DNA of 64,000 bases from JAICJC01 sp963757605 (lineage in GTDB: Bacteria > Actinomycetota > Thermoleophilia > Gaiellales > JAICJC01), in contig CAVWSF010000005.1 in assembly GCA_963757605.1 (NCBI GenBank), forward strand, positions 992,001 through 1,056,000, read 5' to 3'. A program made the position numbers and the translations under genes. Positions 8,311 through 15,503 of the stretch are shown piece by piece (positions within the stretch are counted from its first letter, which is position 1; each line of letters opens with the position of its first letter). Below the pieces are notes generated by a model. It made no database searches and was not told where the DNA came from. It saw only the letters and a list, made by a program, of their open reading frames with translations.

Positions 8311-8645
8311 GAGAGGGCGATTTGCCTGTGGGCCCTCCAGCGGCCGCGTGTTGTGCGCCAACGACCGGCCTTGATCCTGCGCTCGCCGCCAACCGGTTGG
8401 CCGAGCTCTCATCGGCGCTGTCTGAACCGATCCGCGTTCAGATCGTGGACGTGCTTCGCCGACATGGGCAGCCGCTGTGTCAATGCGAACTGCTGGCCCT
8501 GTTCGGCATTCCCCAGCCGACGCTCTCACACCACGTCAACAAGCTCGTCCGCTCTGGCTTGGTGACCATCGACCGGCGCCACCGCTGGGCGTACTACTCC
8601 GTCTCTCCCGATTCCCTCAAGGAGCTTTCCACATGGCTGAACTGA
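8295..8645 (+). CDS. arsR: ArsR-family repressor 2
   Basis: This is a winged-helix regulator of 116 residues from the ATG at 8295 (further ATGs lie at 8301 and 8307). The N terminus has AAACCAPTTG with an adjacent Cys pair, and the body has QPLCQCELL, a CxC pair in the helix that precedes the recognition helix IPQPTLSHHVNKLV. The wing is RRHRWAYYSV. The extra N-terminal Cys pair could add a metalloid ligand, as in other ArsR subtypes. The arsM start lies inside its last codons with a 13-bp overlap. Confidence 0.9.
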   Translation: MTMDMREGDLPVGPPAAACCAPTTGLDPALAANRLAELSSALSEPIRVQIVDVLRRHGQPLCQCELLALFGIPQPTLSHHVNKLVRSGLVTIDRRHRWAYYSVSPDSLKELSTWLN

Positions 8646-9541
8646 CCGCCGATATCTCAACCTGCTGCACGCCGGCAGATCAGACCGCCTGTTGCGAACC
8701 GGCGGAGAAGCCAGCATGCTGCGGCACCGCCGCAAGCGGCGGCAGTTGTGGATGCGCCGAGGGACTCTCCCCCTCGGAAACGAGTGGTGACATTCGCGAG
8801 CTTGTGCGCGACCGGTACGCCACCGCTGCACGCAGCATGGCGGAGGCCGGCAAGGGCTCGTGCGGCTGCGCGCCGTCGACGACGACAGACCCGGCCGGCC
8901 AGGAGGTGTTCGGCGCATCGCTTTACGACGCTGACGACGCCGAAGGCGCGACAAGCTCCGCCGTGTCGGCCTCACTCGGGTGCGGTGTTCCAACCGCGGT
9001 CGCTGACCTGCGCCCGGGCGAGACCGTGCTCGACCTCGGCTCGGGCGCCGGCGCCGATGTGCTCATCTCCGCCCGCCGGGTTGCGCCGACCGGCAAGGCG
9101 ATCGGCCTCGACATGACCGATGAGATGCTTGCACTCGCGGGCGCGCACGCCGCCGAGGCGGGCATCGACAACGTTGAGTTCATCAAGGGCTACGTCGAGG
9201 CCATTCCACTGTCCGATGCCTCCGTCGACGTCGTTATCTCAAACTGCGTCATCAACCTCGCTGCTGACAAGCGCCGGGTGCTCGCCGAGGCGGCGCGCGT
9301 GCTTCGCCCTGGTGGCCGCTTCGCCGTCTCCGACGTCCTTGCCGATCCGGGCATGGACGAATCAACCCGCGCCGACATGGCCGCCTACACCGGCTGCATC
9401 GCCGGCGCGCTGACCGAGCACGAGTTCCGCAGCAGGCTGATCGACGCCGGGCTGGTGGACGTCGAGGTTCGGCGAACCCATCGCGTCCATACGCACGCCA
9501 GCTCGGCGATCATCCGGGCGCGCAAGCCAGCCTTGGCCTGA
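8633..9541 (+). CDS. arsM: ArsM, arsenite S-adenosylmethionine methyltransferase
   Basis: This 302-residue SAM-dependent enzyme methylates As(III) to mono-, di- and trimethyl forms. The SAM site is VLDLGSGAGADVLISARRV with IGLDMTDEML following. Three family cysteines are present: Cys117 in SLGCGVPT, Cys205 in SNCVINL and Cys255 in TGCIAGAL. An unusual N-terminal extension (residues about 10-45) contains four CC pairs or CxC clusters (TCCTP, ACCEP, ACCGT, SCGCAEG), with one more pair at GSCGCAP near residue 83; these may trap or hand over arsenite. The ATG 8633 has GGAG 11 bp upstream and lies inside arsR2, so the genes are coupled. The region 9542-9671 after it holds only the convergent gap to acr3. 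Confidence 0.95.
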   Translation: MAELTADISTCCTPADQTACCEPAEKPACCGTAASGGSCGCAEGLSPSETSGDIRELVRDRYATAARSMAEAGKGSCGCAPSTTTDPAGQEVFGASLYDADDAEGATSSAVSASLGCGVPTAVADLRPGETVLDLGSGAGADVLISARRVAPTGKAIGLDMTDEMLALAGAHAAEAGIDNVEFIKGYVEAIPLSDASVDVVISNCVINLAADKRRVLAEAARVLRPGGRFAVSDVLADPGMDESTRADMAAYTGCIAGALTEHEFRSRLIDAGLVDVEVRRTHRVHTHASSAIIRARKPALA

Positions 9542-9671
9542 CGCGGCGAGCCCCGACCGAGTCCGCTGCGAGAATCACCGAACGCCACGTCCGGGCCGTT
9601 CCCGACTCGACCGCCTACACCGTGTCCCACGGTGTGTCAGAGGCGCGCTCACTACCCGCATGGCCTCCGCC

Positions 9672-10844
9672 TCAAGTGTTCACTCGGCGTGGCTGCCGCC
9701 CGCCGGCGGAGGCGTCTAGGGGCGGAAGGACACCGGCCGGTTCGGTCGCGGGCGGCCAGGCGAGTCGGCGGCGGAGCCAGAGGGCGACGTAGACGAGGCT
9801 GACGAGCACAGGTACCTCGATCAGTGGTCCGACGACACCGGCCAGGGCTTGACCGGAGGTTGCGCCGAAGACACCGACCGCGACGGCGATGGCAAGCTCG
9901 AAGTCGTTCGAGGCCACTGTGAACGAGAGCGCGGCCGTCTGCGGGTACCGGAACCCCATTGCCCGGCCGGAGGCGAACCCGGCGCCCCACATGACCGCGA
10001 AGTAGACAAGCAGCGGCGCCGCGATTAGGACGACGTCGAGCGGCTGGGATGTGATCTTGTCGCCCTGGATCGCGAACAACAAGACGATCGTAAACAGCAG
10101 CCCGTAGAGGGTGATCGGCGCGATCCGCGGGATGAGGCGCTGCTCATACCACTCGCGTCCGCGTCGGCGAAGCCCGATCCGGCGGGTCAAGTAGCCGGCG
10201 GTCAGTGGGATGCCAAGGAAGATCAACACCGTGCGAGCGACCTCCCAGATCCCGACCTGGAAGCCCTGCGTATCCAGGCCCAGCCAGCCGGGAAGCACGG
10301 TCAAATAGAAGTAGCCCAACACGGAGTAGGCGACGAGCTGGAAGATCGCATTGAAGACGACCAGCACCGCCGCCCGCTCGCGGTCACCGAGGGCGATCTC
10401 GTTCCAGACCAGCACCATCGCGATACAACGGGCTAAGCCGACGATGATCACGCCGGTGCGGTACGCGGGCTGATCGGCCAAGAAGAGCCATGCCAATGCG
10501 AACATCAGCAGCGGCCCGACCACCCACGAGAGAAACAGCGAGACGCCGAAGAAGCGCGCGTCGTTAACGCCATCGCCCTGCTTCTTCCCGATGTCCTCGT
10601 AGCGCACTTTGGCCAGCACCGGATACATCATCAGCAGCAGGCCAACCGCGATCGGCACGCTGACCGTCCCCACCTGCAGCTTCTCGAGCCAATCATTCAG
10701 ACTTGGCACCAGCGAGCCCAACACCAGCCCGGCCGCCATCGCCAGGGCGATCCACAGCGGCAGGAAGCGATCAAGCCGCGACAACCGCCCCATCACAGCC
10801 GCCTCCTCGGCCGCAACCGGTCGAGTCTTCTCGGCGCTGCTCAC
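9672..10844 (-). CDS. acr3: ACR3 arsenite efflux permease
   Basis: This protein of about 390 residues has ten predicted membrane helices and belongs to the bile/arsenite/riboflavin (BART) superfamily. The essential Cys is in GLARCIAMVLVWN in the fourth helix, and the later conserved segment FTVASNDFELAIAVAV is the second crossed-helix motif. It exports arsenite using the proton gradient. I chose GTG 10844 because GGGAGG lies 5 bp upstream; the frame stays open further upstream into arsR3 but those residues are not family-like. It is downstream of arsR3 with a 40-bp gap and probably in one transcript. Confidence 0.95.
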   Translation of the reverse strand: MSSAEKTRPVAAEEAAVMGRLSRLDRFLPLWIALAMAAGLVLGSLVPSLNDWLEKLQVGTVSVPIAVGLLLMMYPVLAKVRYEDIGKKQGDGVNDARFFGVSLFLSWVVGPLLMFALAWLFLADQPAYRTGVIIVGLARCIAMVLVWNEIALGDRERAAVLVVFNAIFQLVAYSVLGYFYLTVLPGWLGLDTQGFQVGIWEVARTVLIFLGIPLTAGYLTRRIGLRRRGREWYEQRLIPRIAPITLYGLLFTIVLLFAIQGDKITSQPLDVVLIAAPLLVYFAVMWGAGFASGRAMGFRYPQTAALSFTVASNDFELAIAVAVGVFGATSGQALAGVVGPLIEVPVLVSLVYVALWLRRRLAWPPATEPAGVLPPLDASAGGRQPRRVNT

Positions 10845-10884
10845 GGCGCCTCCCACCACGATCCCGCAAATACAGCGGCCACGG

Positions 10885-11217
10885 TCACGCCGCCCACAGC
10901 TTGTCACTGTTCGGGCCACGGATGAGGTCACCGAGCTGCTCGAGCGACCCGGCCGCGAGGCGGTAGTAGGCGAACCGTCCACGCCGCTCGCGCTCCAAGA
11001 GGCCGGCCTCGACGAGCAGCTTCAGGTGGTAGCTGACGGTCGGCTGAGCAAGCCCCAGCGCCGGCATCAGCTTACACACGCACACAGCGTCTCCGGCGCC
11101 TGCGAGCAGGTTCAGGATCCGGACCCGGTGGCGGTCGGCAAGCGCCTTGAACAGCCGTTCCAAGTCGGCCGCCTGTGCCGGCGACAGCTTGAGCGCACCA
11201 GCGGGCTGCAACAACAC
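10885..11217 (-). CDS. arsR: ArsR-family repressor 3, controlling acr3
   Basis: This is a 110-residue winged-helix repressor. The As(III)-site pair is CVCKL, followed by the recognition region LGLAQPTVSYHLKLLVEAGL and the wing RRGRFAYYRL. It closely resembles ArsR1 in layout, including the CVC motif, but not in sequence, so it is not a recent duplicate. It starts at GTG 11217 just inside an operator-like palindrome (11220-11241) and is followed by acr3 on the same strand. Confidence 0.92.
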   Translation of the reverse strand: MLLQPAGALKLSPAQAADLERLFKALADRHRVRILNLLAGAGDAVCVCKLMPALGLAQPTVSYHLKLLVEAGLLERERRGRFAYYRLAAGSLEQLGDLIRGPNSDKLWAA

Positions 11218-11219
11218 TC

Positions 11220-11241
11220 GATCAACGAAGACTTCGACATC
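11220..11241 (-). promoter_or_regulatory. Operator-like palindrome upstream of arsR3-acr3
   Basis: The 22-bp sequence is symmetric: GAT, a perfect CGAAG-A-CTTCG centre and ATC, with two unpaired bases on each side. It lies within 3 bp of the arsR3 start codon on the minus strand and fits an autoregulatory ArsR site. Its sequence differs from the two operators upstream, so the three repressors may be insulated from one another. Confidence 0.55.
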
Positions 11242-11643
11242 CTCCGCACACTACCAACCAATCGAGAAGGCTGAATGGGTGGTTCCCCCTACATCGGCTA
11301 GGTGCCCGCCCCGATGCGACGCCACTCAGCTCTTGGCAAGGCGATCCAGCCGGGCGAGATCAACTCCAACTTCCAAATACCCACGGACCACACGACGGCA
11401 TCGACGGCCACCCACCCATCAGCGGCGTCTCACACGCAGCGAGGTCATACACCTAGGGCAGCTCTAGCGCAGGATGGACCAGACGCGGCAGTGGGGCCAC
11501 GTGCCGATGGATTGGCGCGGTCGGCGGTTGAGTCGAGAGCGACGCCCCGACTCCCGCGCTGAGACGTCGCGGCGGAAGGGTGATCCTCGCGCGAGTCGAA
11601 GTCCACTCCAATCTGTGGCGGTCTCACCGAGAAAAGGAGCACC
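11242..11643. other. 402-bp gap without a supported gene; holds one copy of a 44-bp repeat
   Basis: No frame here looks like a protein. The stretch is less GC-rich than the flanks of the island. It contains 11291-11334, which is repeated with a few changes at 12764-12807. The last bases, GAAAAGGAGCACC, are the ribosome site of the aquaporin gene. Confidence 0.6.
11291..11334 (+). repeat. 44-bp island repeat, copy 1
   Basis: This segment (starting ACATCGGCTAGGTGCCCGCC) matches 12764-12807 at about 40 of 44 positions in the same orientation. The two copies bracket the aquaporin gene and the broken arsC. Neither copy appears to be coding. Confidence 0.75.
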
Positions 11644-12315
11644 ATGAGTTACCCACTTGACCGGAAGCTCGCCGTCGAGTTCATTGGAATGTTCATGTTC
11701 GTCTTCACGGTCGGCATGGCGACCAACAAGGCGGGTGCCGGTCCATTGGCGCCGTTCGCAATCGGGTCGGTGCTCATGGTGATGGTCTTTGCCGGCGGTC
11801 ACGTGTCCGGAGGTCACTACAATCCTGCCGTGAGCACCGCGGTCTTCGTGCGAGGAAGGATGACCTCCACAGAGTACGGCGCGTACATGGTCACGCAAGT
11901 CGTGGCCGCGGTCCTGGCCGGCCTCGCCGTTCGCGCTGTCGGCGGTCACGAGACGGCCGCCCCTGTCGCGAGCGCGGGAAAGATGCTGATCGCCGAGTTC
12001 CTGTTCACGTTCGCACTGGGATGGGTGGTGTTGAACGTTGCGACTGCGCGAGGGACTCATGGGAACTCCTTCTACGGGCTGGCGATCGGGTTTACAGTGC
12101 TCACCGGCGCGTTCGCGGTCGGCGGCATCTCCGGCGGCGTATTCAACCCAGCCATCGCGGTAGGCGGAATGGTCTCCGGCCTATTCAAGTGGAGCAACAT
12201 CTGGATCTACTTCCTCGCCGAGTTCCTCGGTGGTGCCGCAGCCGCGATCGCGTTCCTCTACATCCTGCCCGCCGAGAAGATGGCCGGAGACATCGAAGCC
12301 GGCAGCACCGAATGA
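11644..12315 (+). CDS. Aquaporin/aquaglyceroporin (MIP family), arsenic-island type
   Basis: This 223-residue channel has six membrane helices and two half-helix NPA motifs, GGHYNPAVS (about residue 60) and GGVFNPAIA (about 167). In ars loci such channels (AqpS type) pass arsenite down its gradient, often alongside an arsenate reductase. The broken arsC downstream would have been that partner. The ATG 11644 has AAAAGGAGC at optimal distance. Water/glycerol selectivity residues cannot be assigned with confidence by eye. After it, 12316-12534 shows no supported gene. Confidence 0.9.
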   Translation: MSYPLDRKLAVEFIGMFMFVFTVGMATNKAGAGPLAPFAIGSVLMVMVFAGGHVSGGHYNPAVSTAVFVRGRMTSTEYGAYMVTQVVAAVLAGLAVRAVGGHETAAPVASAGKMLIAEFLFTFALGWVVLNVATARGTHGNSFYGLAIGFTVLTGAFAVGGISGGVFNPAIAVGGMVSGLFKWSNIWIYFLAEFLGGAAAAIAFLYILPAEKMAGDIEAGSTE

Positions 12316-12534
12316 GCGATCTGCCGTCGTCCCAGCTGAGAGAAGAAGCGCTGCGGCAGTGACCGGGTGGGCGTCTCCCCTGAACACCACGGCGATGCTG
12401 TGAACACGCTGACCGACCGCGGCCCCGCCTTCTGATCGTTCGCAGCAAAGGTACGGAGCGGCGGCACAGCCTGGTCGAGCCAGCCGTGCTGGCAGAGGCT
12501 GGCTAGTCGGTGGCCGGGCGCCTGGGTTGGAGCC

Positions 12535-12723
12535 AAGTACGTCCTGTTCGTGTGTACCCACAACGCCGGCCGCTCCCAGATGGCGCAGGCGTTCTGGCAG
12601 AAGTACACACCGGCTGATGTCCGCGGTGAGTCGGCTGGCCAGGCGCCCGCGGTTGCGCCGTGGCCGGACGTGGTCGAGGCGATGCGTGAGGTCGGCATCG
12701 ACATCTCCAATGAACGCCCGAAG
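12535..12723 (+). pseudogene. arsC: Broken arsC, N-terminal half of an LMW-PTPase-type arsenate reductase
   Basis: The frame reads KYVLFVCTHNAGRSQMAQAF and continues to GIDISNERPK, which is the P-loop and following helix of thioredoxin-type arsenate reductase, with the catalytic Cys in CTHNAGRS. After about 63 codons the similarity stops, and the WD(L)PDP and distal Cys region are absent. There is no ATG, GTG or TTG in frame at the expected start; the first GTG (12550) is inside the P-loop. Both ends are therefore lost. Arsenate reduction would need another enzyme elsewhere, or be bypassed by GAPDH-ArsJ. Confidence 0.8.
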
Positions 12724-12763
12724 CGACGACCTCGAATCGGGTGCGCGACTTCATCGACACCCG

Positions 12764-12807
12764 ACATCGGCTGGGTGCCCGCCCCGGTGCGACGCCACTC
12801 AGCCCTC
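12764..12807 (+). repeat. 44-bp island repeat, copy 2
   Basis: This is the partner of 11291-11334 and lies 40 bp after the point where arsC homology ends. It may mark the junction of the deletion or recombination that truncated arsC. From here to 13037 no gene is supported; a small hairpin GCGTCC-AAACTCT-GGACGC is visible near 12945-12965. Confidence 0.7.
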
Positions 12808-13037
12808 CAAGGTGACAGCCAGGCAAGATCGCACCCCCGTGCGCGAACTGGACGGCCCTGGGGCCATTCGCGTTCGGCGCCCTGGGAAGATCCCAAGACA
12901 TCACCCGCCCCACGCCGGCGATGATGGATCGCCGCGACCTCGTCGCGTCCAAACTCTGGACGCGACGGACGCGATATCGCGCCTGTCGATGGAGAGATGC
13001 CGCGATTTTCCGTAGAACCAAGCCCTTTTCGGAGGCA

Positions 13038-13110
13038 TGGAGCTAAGCGGATTCGAACCGCTGACCTCCTGGGTGCGATCCAGGCGCTCTCCCAACTGAG
13101 CTATAGCCCC
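13038..13110 (-). tRNA. tRNA-Ala (anticodon CGC)
   Basis: Read on the minus strand from 13110 the sequence folds as a standard cloverleaf. It has an acceptor stem GGGGCTA/TAGCTCC, a D arm GCTC...GAGC, an anticodon stem CCTGG/CCAGG with loop ATCGCAC (anticodon CGC), a variable loop AGGTC and a T arm AGCGG-TTCGAAT-CCGCT, with discriminator A. CCA is not encoded. Its bases 13053-13079 recur at 5074-5100, so this gene is the likely attachment site for the arsenic island to its left. Confidence 0.95.
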
Positions 13111-13161
13111 GCGAAGGCCCAAGTATATCCGCGGCTGGCCCCGGCCCCGGCCCCACGGCGG

Positions 13162-13743
13162 CTAGGTCGAGCGCAGGACGACCGGGCCGCGGTCGGGGCC
13201 GCCGACCTTCTCGCGCGTGACCCAGCACCTGCCCCAGTGCATGTCGGCCGAGATGGCCGAGCGGACGGTCGCCTCGCCCGACGAGCTCGTGTTGAACGTG
13301 ACGGCCGAGACCTTGTCGCCCGACACCTGGAACCACATCTCGTAGTACCAGCCGGGCCCGGCAGGCCGCAGGTTGTGGATCTTGACCAGCATCGGCCGGG
13401 TGCCGTGATTGGCGGAGCCGAAGTCGACGGTCGCCGATGCCTCGTGCGGCCCGGCGAGCGCGATCGTCGTCTGCGCGTCGAACGGCGACCCGTTCCCGCC
13501 GACGCCGATCACGAGCGCCGCCGCCGCGGCTGCCGCCATGACGGCGACGCCCGCCGTGAGCCGGCCCAGGCGAAGCCGGGGCACGCGGGGCCGCGCCACC
13601 GAGACCACGGTGCGCCGCTGCGCGCCCGGGCCGCCGAGGGCGGCCTCGCGGGCGACGTCGATCATCCCGGACGGGACGGCGGCCGGTGCCGGCGCCGAGC
13701 GCAGGAGCTGCTCGACCCGTTCGAACTCGTCGTTGGCGCTCAC
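13162..13743 (-). CDS. Anti-sigma factor, membrane-anchored (RskA-like)
   Basis: This 193-residue protein has a cytoplasmic N-terminal part with the helical segment NDEFERVEQLLRSAPA, a single membrane helix (about residues 65-85, LTAGVAVMAAAAAAALVIGV) and an extracytoplasmic C-terminal domain ending in GGPDRGPVVLRST. I see no HxxxCxxC zinc motif, so it is not a ZAS anti-sigma. The C-terminal domain resembles that of anti-sigma-K proteins. GTG 13743 overlaps the stop of the ECF sigma gene by 4 bp (GTGA), the usual arrangement of a sigma/anti-sigma pair. Confidence 0.8.
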   Translation of the reverse strand: MSANDEFERVEQLLRSAPAPAAVPSGMIDVAREAALGGPGAQRRTVVSVARPRVPRLRLGRLTAGVAVMAAAAAAALVIGVGGNGSPFDAQTTIALAGPHEASATVDFGSANHGTRPMLVKIHNLRPAGPGWYYEMWFQVSGDKVSAVTFNTSSSGEATVRSAISADMHWGRCWVTREKVGGPDRGPVVLRST

Positions 13744-14297
13744 CGCATCACCCCCGCCTCTTCCAGCACGCCCGCGAGCCGCGCGAGCGCGGCGCGGGTG
13801 CGCGTCTTCACCGTGCCGAGCGGCAGGCTCAGCCGGTCTGAGATCTCCGTCTGGGACAGCCCCGAGTAGTAGGCGAGCTCGATGACCTCCCGCTCCCGGT
13901 CGGGGAGCGAGTCGACCGCCACGTGCACCTCGAACGCCTCCATCTCGGCGATCGCCATGGCCTCCGGAAGCGGCCCATGGTCGGGCACGTCGGGCGCCTC
14001 GCCGACCACGAGCGGCACGCGGGCCCGGGCGGCGTCGACGGCGGCGTTTCGGGCGATCGCGAAGAGCCAGGCCGAGGCCGTGCCGCGCTCGCGCCGGTAG
14101 CCGCGCGCCGCACGCCACACCGCCGCGAACGCCTCCTGCGAGGCGTCGTCGGCCGCGGAGTGGTCGCGCAGCACCCGCTGGACGAGCGAGTAGATCGCGC
14201 GGCTGTAGCGCCGGTAGAGGACCTCGAAGGCCTCGCCGTCGCGCGCGACGGCGACCTGTTCGAGCAATTGCTCGTCCGAAAGCCCCCCTGGATCCAT
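13740..14297 (-). CDS. ECF-family RNA polymerase sigma factor
   Basis: This 185-residue protein has a sigma-70 region 2 (about residues 20-90; YRRYSRAIYSLVQRVL and DDASQEAFAAVWRAARGYR) and a region 4 (about 125-180; DREREVIELAYYSGLSQTEI and LPLGTVKTRTRAALARL). I chose ATG 14297 (MDPGGLSDEQLLEQV), since residues before it are not family-like. It is coupled to the anti-sigma gene. An 18-bp sequence 318 bp upstream (14615-14632) also occurs upstream of the DUF4331 gene and may mark a shared regulon. Confidence 0.93.
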   Translation of the reverse strand: MDPGGLSDEQLLEQVAVARDGEAFEVLYRRYSRAIYSLVQRVLRDHSAADDASQEAFAAVWRAARGYRRERGTASAWLFAIARNAAVDAARARVPLVVGEAPDVPDHGPLPEAMAIAEMEAFEVHVAVDSLPDREREVIELAYYSGLSQTEISDRLSLPLGTVKTRTRAALARLAGVLEEAGVMR

Positions 14298-14652
14298 GCG
14301 CCGGAGGCTACTTGATGGCGCACGGAGGGTCACCGGGATGGCGTAGGCGGCGGTGGTCATCTCAGGGAGATACGCACACCGGCTCGATCCGGTTTGTGAC
14401 ATGGGCCGATCCGAGGCAGCGCCGCCGGCGGCGGGCCTTCGCCGATATACCGGGGGCCGCTGAGCGACGCCGTCCCATAACGCCGAAGAGCAGCGTCCGG
14501 CCCGGCGGCACCGCCTCGAATCAGCGACACTCCCGCCGCGCCTCGGCGAGGAAAGACTCCGCGCATAGGCCGGGGAGGAGGGTCGATCTCACGATGCCTG
14601 GCGGCGGCCCTCCCCGCGTCCCCCGAAACGGTATTCGGCGCGCGAGCGGCGT
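14298..14652. other. 355-bp gap with an 18-bp sequence shared with the DUF4331 upstream region
   Basis: No coding frame is supported. At 14615-14632 lies the 18-mer CGCGTCCCCCGAAACGGT, which recurs exactly at 32222-32239. In both places TTCGG follows within four bases, so CCGAA...TTCGG can form a small hairpin. Read on the minus strand it points toward the sigma gene here and toward the DUF4331 gene there. Confidence 0.6.
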
Positions 14653-15069
14653 CTACGGGAAGTCGGTGCCCATGTGGGCGTCGGCGGAGCCGATGCGGAG
14701 CCCGGCCGACATCAGGTCGCGGATGCTCACGATCCCCACGAGCTCGTCGCCCTCCATCACCGGGATGTGACGGAACCGGCGCTCGGACATGATCTGCGCC
14801 GCCTCGCTCGGGGAGTGATCGGGCGGCAGCGTGACCGGGTTGGCCGTCATGTACGACTGCACCTGGCCGACGTCGGGATGGCGGCTGTCCGCGATCGCCC
14901 GCAGCAGGTCGCGCTCCGTGAAGATGCCGACCACCGCCCCGCCCTCGACGACGACGGCGGCGCCCACGTCCCGCTTGCGAAGCGCCCGAGCGGCCTCGCC
15001 CAGCGTCGCGGACGGCTCGATGGTCAGCACATCGCCGCTGCTCATGAAGTCGCGCAGGGTGACGGCCAT
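14653..15069 (-). CDS. Two-CBS-domain protein
   Basis: This 138-residue protein is made of a tandem pair of CBS domains (about residues 8-60 and 72-125), with motifs GAAVVVEGGAVVGIFTERDL and FRHIPVMEGDELVGIVSIRD. Such Bateman modules bind adenine nucleotides and act as energy sensors. No effector domain is attached. It follows an XRE regulator by 11 bp on the same strand, so the two are probably co-expressed. ATG 15069 is chosen because it directly begins the first CBS strand. Confidence 0.9.
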   Translation of the reverse strand: MAVTLRDFMSSGDVLTIEPSATLGEAARALRKRDVGAAVVVEGGAVVGIFTERDLLRAIADSRHPDVGQVQSYMTANPVTLPPDHSPSEAAQIMSERRFRHIPVMEGDELVGIVSIRDLMSAGLRIGSADAHMGTDFP

Positions 15070-15080
15070 CGCGGCAGATC

Positions 15081-15410
15081 CTACTCGTTCGTGGAGGGCC
15101 GCAACCGCATCTCGAGGAAGAGCTCCGCGTCGAGCGCGTCGGCGATCCGCATCAGCGTGTCGAGCTTCGGCGGCCTTCCGCCTCGCTCCAGCCGGGCGAT
15201 CGCCGACTGGGTCGTGCCGCACAGGATCGCGAGCTCCTGCTGCGACATCCCGCGCCGCTGGCGGTTCTCGGCGACCATCCGGCCGACCTCCACGAACCGC
15301 TGCTCGTGGTCGCGCCCGAGCGCCTCCGCCCGCTTGCGAAGCCCCTCGCGCATCCGCTCCAGCGACTGGGTCGTGAGCCGCGTGCGATGGGCGTGGGAAT
15401 GGCTTGACAC
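15081..15410 (-). CDS. XRE-family helix-turn-helix regulator
   Basis: This 109-residue protein has an XRE/Cro HTH in its C-terminal half: RRGMSQQELAILCGTTQSAI and then ARLERGGRPPKLDTLMRIAD. The N-terminal helix HRTRLTTQSLERMREGLRKR may dimerise. The domain resembles antitoxin-type XRE proteins but no toxin gene is adjacent; the neighbour downstream is a CBS protein. The start is taken as GTG 15410; in-frame upstream codons lack family similarity. Confidence 0.82.
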   Translation of the reverse strand: MSSHSHAHRTRLTTQSLERMREGLRKRAEALGRDHEQRFVEVGRMVAENRQRRGMSQQELAILCGTTQSAIARLERGGRPPKLDTLMRIADALDAELFLEMRLRPSTNE

Positions 15411-15503
15411 ACCCCCATGGTATCGCGCACGCGCTATCGCCGCCACGCCTGCCCGGTCCCGCACTGCGCAACCCCGCCCGCGGATGCCCCGTCAGTTGCC
15501 TCG

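Noticed and set aside
5074..13110. Integrase or transposase within the arsenic island
   Set aside because: No frame carries a tyrosine-recombinase R-H-R-Y pattern or a DDE transposase pattern; gaps are too short for an intact one.
15081..15410. Toxin-antitoxin pair (XRE antitoxin)
   Set aside because: The neighbour is a two-CBS protein and no RelE/HigB-like frame is adjacent.
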